DNA from: Juglans regia
Taxonomy: Eukaryota > Streptophyta > Magnoliopsida > Fagales > Juglandaceae
Assembly (NCBI RefSeq): GCF_001411555.2
Contig: NC_049912.1
Location: forward strand, 25,553,722-25,617,721
Length of the DNA: 64,000 nt
Direction: 5' to 3'
In this document: in pieces, positions 49,374 to 64,000 of the stretch
How the letters are laid out: each line of letters begins with the position of its first letter
Position numbering within the stretch: position 1 is the stretch's first letter
The notes under the pieces: generated by a model
What the model saw: the letters and a program-made list of their open reading frames with translations, nothing else
Databases searched by the model: none
Told to the model about the DNA's origin: nothing
Program-made: the position numbers and the translations under genes

Positions 49374-52154
49374 ATGGATGATCCAATCAAGTCCTTCAAG
49401 GGCTATGGCAAGGTTGATGAGCTTGAAGAGCAGGCCTTCCGGAAAAGGACGCGCAGGCGTCTCTTCATCCTCGTCATCTCTGCAGTCGTCTTGTTGACGG
49501 TGATAATAGGTGCTGTTGCCGGGATTTTGATACACAGGCGTAACAACTCATCGCACTCATCTAGCCCTGCTCCGGCGACCCAGTTAAATCCCGCCGCGTC
49601 ACTAAAAGCGATGTGCGGCGTGACTCAGTATCCGACCTCGTGCTACTCCAGCATCTCCTCCCTGGACACCACCAACACCACCGACCCAGAGGTCCTCTTC
49701 AAGCTCTCTTTGCGCGTCGCCATCAAAGAGCTCTCCGAGCTCGCCGACGAATTACCCGCCAAGCTTATTGCTAAGACCAACGATACCAGAGTAAGAGATG
49801 CTCTAATCGTCTGCCAAGGACTTTTCGAAGATGCGGTGGACCGTCTCAATGACTCGATATCATCCGTAGAAGTTGGTCATCAGGGTGAGAAGCTCTTGTC
49901 GTCGGCGAACATCAGTGACATGAAGACGTGGCTGAGCACCACCATCACCGACCAGGAAACCTGCTTGGACGCACTCCAAGAAATCAACTCAACACTTCTC
50001 GAAAACGTGAAGACCGCCATTCAGAACTCCACCGAGTTTTCCAGCAATAGTTTGGCCATTGTGACCAAGATTCTAAGTTTACTAGCCAACTTCAACGCTC
50101 CGATACATCGGAGGAGGCTGCTTGGGTTCGGAGGGAAATTTCCGGATTGGGTTAACTCGGGTGAACGGAGATTACTGGAGAAATCCAACGCGACGGCGCA
50201 TGTGACGGTGGCAAAGGACGGGAGCGGGGACTACACCACGATCAAAGCAGCGGTGGCGGCGGTGCCAAAGAAAAGCGAAACGAGATTTGTGATTCATGTA
50301 AAGGAAGGAAAGTATTTGGAGAATGTGATATTGGACAAGAACAAGTGGAATGTGATGATTTATGGGGATGGGAAGAAGAAGACCATAGTCTCCGGCAGCT
50401 TGAACTTTGTGGACGGCACTCCCACCTTCTCCACCGCCACTTTCGGTATGTATCTATCTCCGTCTCATCCCTACAACATTACTGTCTTAATTTAATTGGG
50501 TTGTCCTCTAAATAATATCACCATTTTAACACTACTAAAGAAATAGGATTTCATTTATAAGAACTCTGTAGGTAAAACTAAAATTACAAGCATTGGGGGT
50601 TTGAATATTTAGAGATGTTGGATGAAAATATGAGGTGGAATGGCTTGTGTGAGATGTATTCAATAGAGTTGTGGGCTGATTTGCGTTGTGAGCAATGAGG
50701 TTGGCAGAACTTTTATGGGTTTTTGTAGCTTCTCATGAATTGAGAATTTTCAGAGTCCATTAGATATCTTTACCTATAGGAGAGGTTTAACATCGAGGGA
50801 ATCATCTTCTAGGATTAGAATTTCCATGCCTTCAGTACTTTTGCATTATTGACAGCCAACAAAAGCAGCTCTGGCTTCTCCCACAATGAGAGCAATTTGA
50901 TAGAGAAGTTAGAACCCGTGCGCCCATGTGAAACTCTCAGCTTAGTCAGAAGGAAACCGTGAGTGGGGTCCTGAGGGGGCCGATCGATATGGTGAACGAG
51001 GAGAAAACCACATGGTTTACGAGTAACCATGTGAATTGGATGCGCCAGTAGTAGTACTCTTACCTAAAAATTCGATAACAACTTTGCCAACTTTGCTTTG
51101 CCGCAAAAGAGGACAACGATCTTGAAATTCGATTAGAATGTAGATTCCATGTTGTTGTGTGGATAGTGGATACCCCACCACCACGTGAGGCCTACCTCCA
51201 TTTGCTCTTACTATATCCCTACTTGATCACTTTTGATTGGCTATTATTTGAATGTTTATGTTTTCAAAAAAAATTATTTGAATGTTTTATGTTTTGAAAT
51301 TTTCGGGCTGTGGGTGGGTTCCTTCACTTGTAGTGATCATAAAAGTCCGTTTCTTTATTACTACCATTTGTTAATAACTACCATTTCTTTCATATTAATT
51401 ACCCTTTTTCTCTTTTTGGGCACGACCCTGATTAACGAGTACTAACCACAGAGTATGTGATATGTTGAGCACAGCTGTTGCAGGGAGGGGCTTCTTTGCA
51501 AAGGATATGGGGTTCATTAACACTGCAGGTGCTGAAAAGCACCAGGCTGTTGCGCTCCGGTCTGGCTCCGACCGCTCGGTGTTCTACCGGTGCTCGTTCA
51601 ATGGCTTCCAGGACACACTCTACGCCCACTCAAATCGTCAGTTCTACCGTGACTGTGACATTACTGGCACCATCGACTTCATCTTTGGCAATGCAGCGGT
51701 GGTGTTCCAGAACTGCAATATACAGCCGAGGCAGCCCTTACGAAACCAATTCAACACCATCACGGCTCAGGGAAAGAAAGACCCGAATCAGAACACTGGC
51801 ATCTCAATCCAAAAATGCTTCTTCTCTCCGCTGGATAATCTCACAGCTCCAACGTACCTTGGTAGGCCATGGAAGGTCTACTCCACCACTGTCATCATGA
51901 AGTCTGAAATTGGGGCATTCTTGAATCCGTTGGGCTGGAAGGAATGGCTCTCCGGTGTTGAGCCGCCCAGCACCATTTTCTATGCAGAGTACCAAAATAC
52001 CGGGCCTGGATCGACTGTAGACCAAAGGGTCAAATGGGCTGGTTTCCAGCCCTCTCTAACCGCAGATGAGGCCGGGAAATTCACTGTGGAATCCTTCATA
52101 CAGGGTAGCGGCTGGTTACCGGAAACAGATGTGAATTTTGATGCTTCTTTATGA
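49374..52154 (+). CDS. Type-I pectinesterase (PMEI-PME proprotein), copy 2
   Basis: Two exons, 49374-50445 and 51475-52154, split in phase 1 at the same place as copy 1 (FSTATF|AVAGRGF); 583 aa. Membrane anchor at about residues 30-52. The PMEI domain has all four cysteines (C81, C90, C147, C197). There are two dibasic processing motifs, RRRLL (246-250) and RRLL (265-268). The PME domain starts near residue 275 and keeps Q381, Q403, D404, D425, R488 and W490. Role and location as for copy 1: secreted to the wall after loss of the pro-region. The two copies are only moderately similar in the PMEI half (SSLDTTNTTDP versus SLASVPGATAK) and differ in likely surface charge, so the duplication is old. 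Intron 1029 bp. Confidence 0.95.
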
Positions 52155-53409
52155 TCCGAAAATATGGATTGAGATGTCTGATTCCCAAGACCTTTTTCCT
52201 TTTCCGACACAAATTTTGTATACGCTGGTAGTAATTTTGGTTTTGCTTGTTTGTAACATTCTTAATTCGTATTATACACGACACACTCCTGGCAATTTTT
52301 ACTATGAAGAATGTATGATACAAACAATACATTTCACAGCAAAGAGTATTTTTTATTTTTGTAAAATGATATTATTTTTTATATGATATTTAATGAAAAT
52401 ATTACTATTTGTGTGAAGTATTAAATTAAAAGAAATGATTTGTACAAATTTTAAATAGATAAGTTTTTGTAAAAAGGTAGATCTTATTTTAAAAATATGT
52501 AAACAAAATTATTTTTTATTAATGAAATTTAATATTTTATATAAAATTTATCTATTTAAAATTTATATATTTAAAATTTATATATAACATTATTCCTCTT
52601 AAATTAATTGCTTTTGATAATTGCTTTTGACTGCTTTTCTATAGATTGTGAATTCTTTCAAATCGGAGTCGGCTATATTCTTAGTGCTGTGCTGGCAATA
52701 ACGACATTTAAAATAATAAAAATCAAAGCAACAACATCATAGTGGAATAGTCTTTGTTTTATATTTTTGGATGACAATGATGTTGCCTTGTCAGCGGAAC
52801 TAGATTGTCAAATTGTTACCAATTTGATTATTAGTAGTGCTTCCAAATTGTCAAACAAGATGGCTAATCTGGATTGGCTTTAATTTCCAAATTTGGGAGT
52901 CATACTTTAAAAAAGAAAATGATACTTCCACCAAAAAATATGTATCGATCAGTTTTTTTTTTTTTTAAATATTTGTGTATATTTGTTTTTTGTATTTTTT
53001 TAAAAATTTATTAACATAATTTTTTTTTAAGAAAATTAGACTAGCGATACTGAATTTGGTAGCTTTTCTCGGTGGCTTCAACATCTAGCTTTGAAAATGG
53101 GTGAATGTGGTAAGCATTATTGTCACCAAAATATATCAAGAATAGAGGAGTTTATTTATTTACTTTTTTTCCTTTGCAAAAAAGAGGTTGGAAGGGATGG
53201 TCAAAGATGACTTACTTACGAAGAGACCATGGTAGCATCTAATCCGTTGGGGAGCCAGACAGGAGGGGCCTAGACGACGAGAACCGCATGCACTCTCTAC
53301 AAGTTGGACTTGAGCTATAGCCTAATTCCAATCTCACGAGGGCATAAGTGGTTTATAAGCTAATAATCACCAATAATTTTGAGCACTTTTTGTTGTAGAA
53401 TTTAACCAT

Positions 53410-53575
53410 AAAAGTTTAATATTTGGATTCAGATATGAGTTGAAGTAGATTGAGATAATTTGTAAATAGTATAATAAAAAATTAAATTATTTATTATATT
53501 TTATATGAAAATTTTAAAAAATTATAATAATGAGATGAGATGAATTGATGTAAGTTTTGAATATAAACAAAATAA
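53410..53575. repeat. MITE-B copy
   Basis: ATATTTGGATTCAGATATGA at the left and GAGATGAGATGAATTGATG near the right, around the usual AAATTATTTATTATATTTTA core. Confidence 0.5.
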
Positions 53576-53761
53576 TTTTTATGAACTAATAAGCCAACTT
53601 ATCATTCTTTTTATTTTTTTGAAACGACTGGTGTCAAATTATTACAATCCAAGGTTTATTTATTGATCCTTGACTTTTTAACAATTTGTGTATGATGGCC
53701 TAACAATTAAGATTAATTAAAAATATGTGACGTGACGCAATCTCAATCATCTAATCTTAAT

Positions 53762-54131
53762 GGAAAATGATAGAGTCACAGCTGGTGGCTCTTGCTGGTA
53801 GTCACAGTTGGCTCTAGTGTTTTTTGATATATTTTTTTATAATTATTTTTATATAGATTCTTTTAATAATTTTAAATATTTAAAAAAAATAAAAAAAATA
53901 AAATATTATTAAAAAATATTTCCTTAATCATGAAGTAAAAAAAATTAATTTTTTATTTTATTTCGTGATTAAAGAAGTATTTTTTAATAATTTTTTTATT
54001 TCATGATTAAAGAAGTGTTTTTATTAATATTATAAATTTATTTTATTTTTTAAAAATATTAAAAATTTTTTTTATAAAAAATAACTATAAAAAAATACAT
54101 TACAAAATATGTGCTAGAGCCAGCGTTACTC
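53762..54131. mobile_element. Mutator-like MITE, 370-bp monomer with 9-bp target duplication
   Basis: Left end GGAAAATGATAGAGTCACAG. The right part contains GTGCTAGAGCCAGCG. AATCTTAAT flanks both sides exactly (53753-53761 and 54132-54140). The hairpin arms AATCATGAAGTAAAA / TTATTTCGTGATTAA lie in the middle. Its length equals the first unit of the two multimeric copies, so this is the basic element. Confidence 0.75.
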
Positions 54132-54845
54132 AATCTTAATACTACATTTTAGTAGGCTTTTTAGGTAAAGTGTACGACTCATAATGTGTGTCTAAAATTT
54201 ATTTTTTCTTAAATGCAGAAACTAGAACTTCTATGATCTTAAATATTATTATTTTTTTAATAATAATGAGAAATTATAATTTTTCATTGTGTAATACCAA
54301 ATTCAGTTTTAAATTCTGGGTGCAGTGGGGCACACAGTAATAATAGCAGGCCCGCGTGTTTGAAGGAAAACCCGGGGGCGCCGATTGACAAAATAGACAC
54401 GACGATCAAGTCAGCTCTGGTAGGGTTCTAGTCTCTAGAAGAGGCTGCAAAATCCATAAGTCTATAAAAAAAGATATATATATTTATTTTAATTATAAAA
54501 TAATTATATACAAATAATTTTATAAATTAAATTATCTTAATATGATTAGTTAAATTATAAAATTATTTTTATTATAAAATATATCTAATAAATGAGATGA
54601 AATTATAGTATAGATTGTTTTGACGTAATTTACTAGTGGACGTAGGAATAAAAATTCATGGACGTAGGAATAAAGAAAAAGAAAAAGAAAAAGTGCGTGA
54701 ATCGACGCGGAAATTTGCGACTGACAGAGCCAGTCCTCTACGTTTTCCGCCGACCATCCTTTCCCCATTTCAAACCGCTCTGCCAGCTGCTGCTTCTTCT
54801 CTCCGCATCTCATTCACGTTTCCTGTTCTCGATTTCACTTCTGCT

Positions 54846-60014
<5,169 letters not shown>

Positions 60015-61406
60015 AGGATTCATGGATGAGTTTCGTGACAGTACACAATAAGACGTACCCATTTTGGCAGTACATGGACATTAATGTTCCCATACATTTT
60101 AGACTTTTTTTTTTGTATGAAAGACTGAAGAAGAGGATCCTTCAATAATTTTTTTTTTTATAAAGAGGAAAATGTTTTGGTTAAGCATTTTTTATTGTGT
60201 CTACTGACACTTGTAAGTGAATTAAAGAAGAGAGTGAATTATTGGAGGCCAAGATGCAGTTGGTCGGCGATTGCTCTCATACTTTAACATGAACAAGTGG
60301 TGGAGAGCTTGACACCGCTGTCTTTCCTGCAAGCTTCTCATGTCAATTTTCATATCTAATATCTCATCTCATATCTCTTACTCATCTTATCTTATTAAAC
60401 ATATCAATATATCATATCTCAAATCTCAAATCTTATCTCCCATCTCATATCTCATACCTCATTTCATCTAATATCTCATCGTTGATCTCATATCTAATAT
60501 CTCATCATCTCGCATATCATATCATCTCATCTGATCATCTCATATCATATCTCATTTAATATATCATATCTCATCTCATATATCATATATCATCTTATCT
60601 CATTATCTCATCTCATATCTCATTAATTCATATCTAATATCTAATCTCATATCTCATTTCTCACCTCATCTTTCATCTCATATCTCATCTCATCTCATCT
60701 TATGTCATCTCTCATCTCATATCTTATATTTCATCTCATATCGCATCTCTCATCTCATCTCATATCTCATCTTGTATCCCATTTCATATCTCATATGTCA
60801 TAACTTGTCTCATCTCTCATATCAATTTAACATGAACAAGTGACACCGCTGTTTTCTTTGCAAGCTTCTCATGTCAATTTTCTTTACGGAAAGAGAGGCG
60901 GAAAGAAACGCCAAAATAGTAGATTTAATTGTCTGAGACGGTGGTGGATGAAACAAGCAAAAGATGGACCCCAAAGAAAGAATTGCAACTTCTGGGGAGC
61001 TCTGGTCTGCTTTACATACTTCCTGTGCGTGTTTGGTCTGCGGCTTCTTTACTCATTTATTATCTCTCTCTCTCTCTCTCGTGCTTTTTGTGTTTTTTCG
61101 ACTTGATTGCATCCTGGTCCCAATGTATATGGAATATTGGTTTTAATTTCCGGGCTGGATTGAGAATTAGACATTGGAAAGCCATTAAATCTAGAGCTAA
61201 AGGTTTGTAAAGCGTTTTTTTATAATTATTTTTTATGAGAGGATTGATAGGTGGGCTAATCTTCAAACAACCTCCCTCCCAAAAACAGAAAAAGAAAAGG
61301 AAAAAGAAAAAAAGGAACATCAATTTTACTCAACCAGTAGTCTTCTCTTCATTAAAAGACTTGAAATGCACACTGCACAATGGGGAATTTGTCTTTTGTT
61401 TAATGC
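60015..61406. other. Intergenic between convergent 3' ends
   Basis: The aminotransferase (plus) and remorin (minus) genes converge here. 60015-60250 is the likely 3' UTR of the aminotransferase. The ATCTCAT array follows. 60885-61400 has a (CT)n tract at 61062-61081 and an A-rich stretch near 61280-61315. Short frames are open but none is convincing. Confidence 0.5.
60284..60882. repeat. ATCTCAT-rich array bracketed by a direct repeat
   Basis: From about 60350 to 60825 the sequence is a degenerate tandem of ATCTCAT/ATCTCATCTCAT words. It is flanked by two copies of a unique segment, TTTAACATGAACAAGTG ... CAAGCTTCTCATGTCAATTTTC (60284-60352 and 60826-60882). The first copy has an extra GTGGAGAGCTT. 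The array lies between the 3' ends of the aminotransferase and remorin genes. Confidence 0.8.
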
Positions 61407-63938
61407 TCAATGGTAGTTATTGCAAGGAAAGCAACCACAGGAGTTGTGGCCAGGAAAATGGGAGTTATGCCGGTTCATCATCTTACATGCTTGTTCACTG
61501 GCTTTCTGCATGTGCTCCGAGTGTTGCTGCTGGGCTGCAGATCTCAATTCTTCAGCTTTTCTATGAACAACTGCCATTCTCTTCTTCAACTTCTCTTCCA
61601 AGTTTGATGTCATCCTTTGTATTTTCACCTGAACAATCGTTTCGGAATACAGTTAGATGAGCCAAAGGAAAGAGTTCCAATGACTCCAGAAAGTAAAATC
61701 CCGAGACTAGTCAATCGTTTTGATATGTTAATTCAAATAATGGATTCCGATCAACCCACTATACTCCAGTCAGTTGGAATACCGAATTTTATTGACAAGA
61801 AAAAATTAAACATTCCATCTCTTTGTTGATACAGCTTACACAAAAGTAGAACGAGAAGCATGTACATATAATATTCACCCTTGAATAAAAAAAAAAACAG
61901 TTCATTCTCAAAAGATAGGGGGGGCTGTGTCCCATGGCAGTGGGTGGCTCAAGGACCAAGTCAACAGCAAAGCCTGACAAAGCCTTCCAGAATCCACACA
62001 CATCAATATATTAGCCCACTGAAATGCAATGATGAATTCATGAGGTAAGGTCACATATAAATTACCGTACATATTTTTTACTTTTTTGTTAGTATATAAA
62101 TAATAAATACAACAAATCAATTAGTTTAGAAATAAAAAATAAAAAATAAAAAAATATGATGTGTGAGATTATGAGTAGAAAACTCTAGAGTTAATATACC
62201 CATTCTCCCAGCGTGTCATGTTCTTTGGGAATTTAGAGCCAAAGGCGTGGAAGGCTACGGTTTCATGTTCGCCATGCTTGCATTTTCAATGCAGAAGAAT
62301 TAACAGTGAGCCAAAGAAACAATCCCTACTAGAATGGGAAGCAACAAAAATGTTGAGAAAGAAAAATCACACTAGAGCCTGAGAAAATACCTCAAGCTTT
62401 CTTGATTGAGCTTCTGCTTTTGCATTTTGAAGGTTCACCCAAGCTTGAATTTTTGCTGCTTCTCTTTGATACCTGTAATGACCCATATTCAAAATTGGTA
62501 AACAGCATTCTGCATGATAATAAAACTTTACAAGCCAATTTACCTGAGGCAGCACTTGGTCTTTTCCTCTTCTTTCCACGCGGCAGCTCTGGAGTCTGAA
62601 ACACTTTTCCTGCTCATGTTTTCTGTATCGAAATGTCTGAGGCTTTTTGACACTTCTTCTTCCTCCTCTTCCCTTGAGCTCCAATTCGACGCGACGGAGT
62701 CGTATTGCGCCCCAAGTTGTAGTTTGGCTAAATGGCACTCTTGCAGCTGTGCAACGTCAATGGTGCTGTCGGCGCTGCCAGAGTTCGCCAAGGCCAATGG
62801 CCCTGACCTATTTGCAGGCGTGTTATGGTGGGCAGGGGATGGGCTCTTGAATGGCGTGTGGCACCTAGAAGTAGTAGAACTGCCGAGTGGAGTCATCTCC
62901 GTCCCAGCATCTCGGTGATGCACCTCATAAACCCCGTCTGTGCAGGCATCTTTCATGCTTCCAGCCAATTTGTTTTTGAACAAGAATTCTTCTTCAGTGG
63001 GCTCTGAGTATCTGAAATTGGGAAAAATGGTTTCTATGTCGTCCGTGTACTTATCTGCATTAACAAATTTCAAATGTCTGTTGTTCATAACAAAACTTAA
63101 TGTCTATTACGATGGGTATATAATCGAGAAATTGACTGTACTCTAATTCTATCGGCAACCAAATGCATGCTAAGTTGAAACTAGCTAATGCATTGTTTGA
63201 TAAACATTTTTACAGCTAGGAACCCAACTGGGTGTTGTAGCTGAACAAGGAACATAATCAAACGGTACATCAAAAGCTTAAAAACTTTGTTAAGCTTTTG
63301 GAGCACAAAAGGAGTTTGAGAAGTGATGCTGAAATGGCGAAGGTTCCATTAAAGTTGAACGGGAGATCCTTACCTTTTAGTACTACATCCGTTGAAGCTG
63401 AGACCTCATTGAGAGCTCTGACCGAGTAATGATGGTCCAAAGATGTAGAAACTTGAAAGCTTGAAACTACTTTTGAGACCTTTTCCTCTATGACCTTTGA
63501 TTTCTCCGCAAAGACCTCTACTTGTTGCCTAAACCTATCAGACTGTCTGCAGATCTTCGAGGACTCCGGTGGCTTTATGGAGTGGGCAGGAGAGTCATGG
63601 CAAGAGCTGCTCACCAGCCATTTCTCTGCGTTGTCCCACTTTGAAGGGAAGTTTTTTCTTAAATGATCACCGATACTGAAGCTGAAAACAGGTCTACCAG
63701 GAGTCGAAGGAGCCTCCACTCTCCTCTGAGTGACCGAGCTTACTCCCTCTCTCTTCCTCTGAGCTGAAACCTCAAGAAGCCCTCCATCTTCCGTGATGTT
63801 GTTTGCCATTGGAAATGACTTGACAAAATCAGAGGTCTCTTTGAGATTAAGCTTCAAAAGTGGGTCGGGGAAGGTGTCTACAAAGGGATTATCTTTGCTT
63901 TTCCCGAAGAAGGTTGTGCTGCCTTGAAAAGCAGATTC
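61407..63938 (-). CDS. Remorin family protein (partial, 5' exon outside window)
   Basis: Exons in window: 63374-63938, 62544-63054, 62391-62472 and 61407-61628, joined in frame (K|DKYTDD, CL-R-YQREAAKI, LE|VKIQRM). The 565-nt exon starts after an AATTCAG acceptor, so the start codon lies beyond the right edge. About 360 N-terminal residues are Ser/Pro/Glu-rich and look disordered. The C-terminal ~100 residues are the remorin domain: REAAKIQAWVNLQNAKAEAQ, then a long amphipathic coiled coil (KIQRMTSNLEEKLKKRMAVV ... RKAEELRSAAQQQ). The tail ends CGCFPCNNYH; such cysteine-containing tails act as the palmitoylated membrane anchor in remorins. Role: plasma-membrane nanodomain scaffold, often in microbe and virus responses or cell-to-cell movement; this one's function is not known. 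Possible Arabidopsis counterpart, from memory: At1g53860. Confidence 0.92.
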
Positions 63939-64000
63939 CTGAATTAAAACAACCAAGAAAAAACAAAACAAAACACCGTTGTAGTCGATACCCAGCAGAG

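Larger units (their letters stand above)
52155..54600. other. Intergenic between pectinesterase 2 and alanine aminotransferase
   Basis: No gene is supported. It begins with the pectinesterase 2 3' UTR. The stretch 52620-53400 is of ordinary complexity without a long frame. MITE-B lies at 53410-53575 and a Mutator-like MITE monomer at 53762-54131. The last part should include the promoter of the aminotransferase gene. Confidence 0.5.

Noticed and set aside
60350..60825. Regular short repeats that could suggest a CRISPR array or telomere-like tract
   Set aside because: The words are 5-12 bp, degenerate and have no unique spacers; this is a eukaryotic nuclear locus, and the motif is not a plant telomere repeat (TTTAGGG).

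Overview
This is nuclear DNA of a flowering plant. Genes are split by GT-AG introns, intergenic DNA is AT-rich and full of short transposon relics, and the proteins are plant types: PMEI-PME pectinesterases, an ATL RING-H2 protein, a remorin, and a plastid-type NUMOD3 protein. Short dispersed elements that start like 'GTTTGGATAGTGAGATGAGAT' and long-TIR MITEs like those here are, from memory, abundant in Fagales trees, so I suggest a woody Fagales species, perhaps Juglandaceae. That last step is inference.

Layout. (1) 148-2377, minus: O-fucosyltransferase-family gene, running off the left edge. (2) 3451-8615, minus: NUMOD3-motif protein with seven coding exons, a 13-nt first exon and a likely frameshift near the C-terminus. 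(3) 8.6-15.4 kb: gene-poor, repeat-rich. (4) 15471-16376, plus: intronless ATL RING-H2 E3 ligase. (5) 18573-19076, minus: small unrecognised plant protein. (6) 21043-24419, minus: tail-anchored UBC33/34-type E2, with a 5' leader exon at about 25.5 kb. (7) 27171-34162, minus: Pumilio protein of the APUM23/NOP9 class, ten coding exons, one GC-AG intron. (8) 35.3-41.9 kb: nested repeats, including a multimeric MITE array. (9) 41945-46018 and 49374-52154, plus: tandem pair of type-I pectinesterases with introns at the same site. (10) 54846-60014, plus: alanine aminotransferase, 15 coding exons, 482 aa. (11) 61407-63938, minus: remorin, running off the right edge.

The genes form no operon or pathway; each has its own transcription unit. 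Their order matters more: from memory, the Arabidopsis counterparts are split over three chromosome-1 blocks (around At1g17270-17290, At1g53770-53860 and At1g72310-72330). The window therefore looks like a less fractionated copy of one ancestral segment.

The most unusual non-coding structures are: a Mutator-like MITE family with 9-bp target duplications, present as one monomer and two tandem multimers with the same internal junction; several very short poly-A retroposon insertions with long target duplications; and a roughly 480-bp ATCTCAT-rich array bracketed by a direct repeat. I found no rRNA, convincing tRNA, CRISPR or viral gene.
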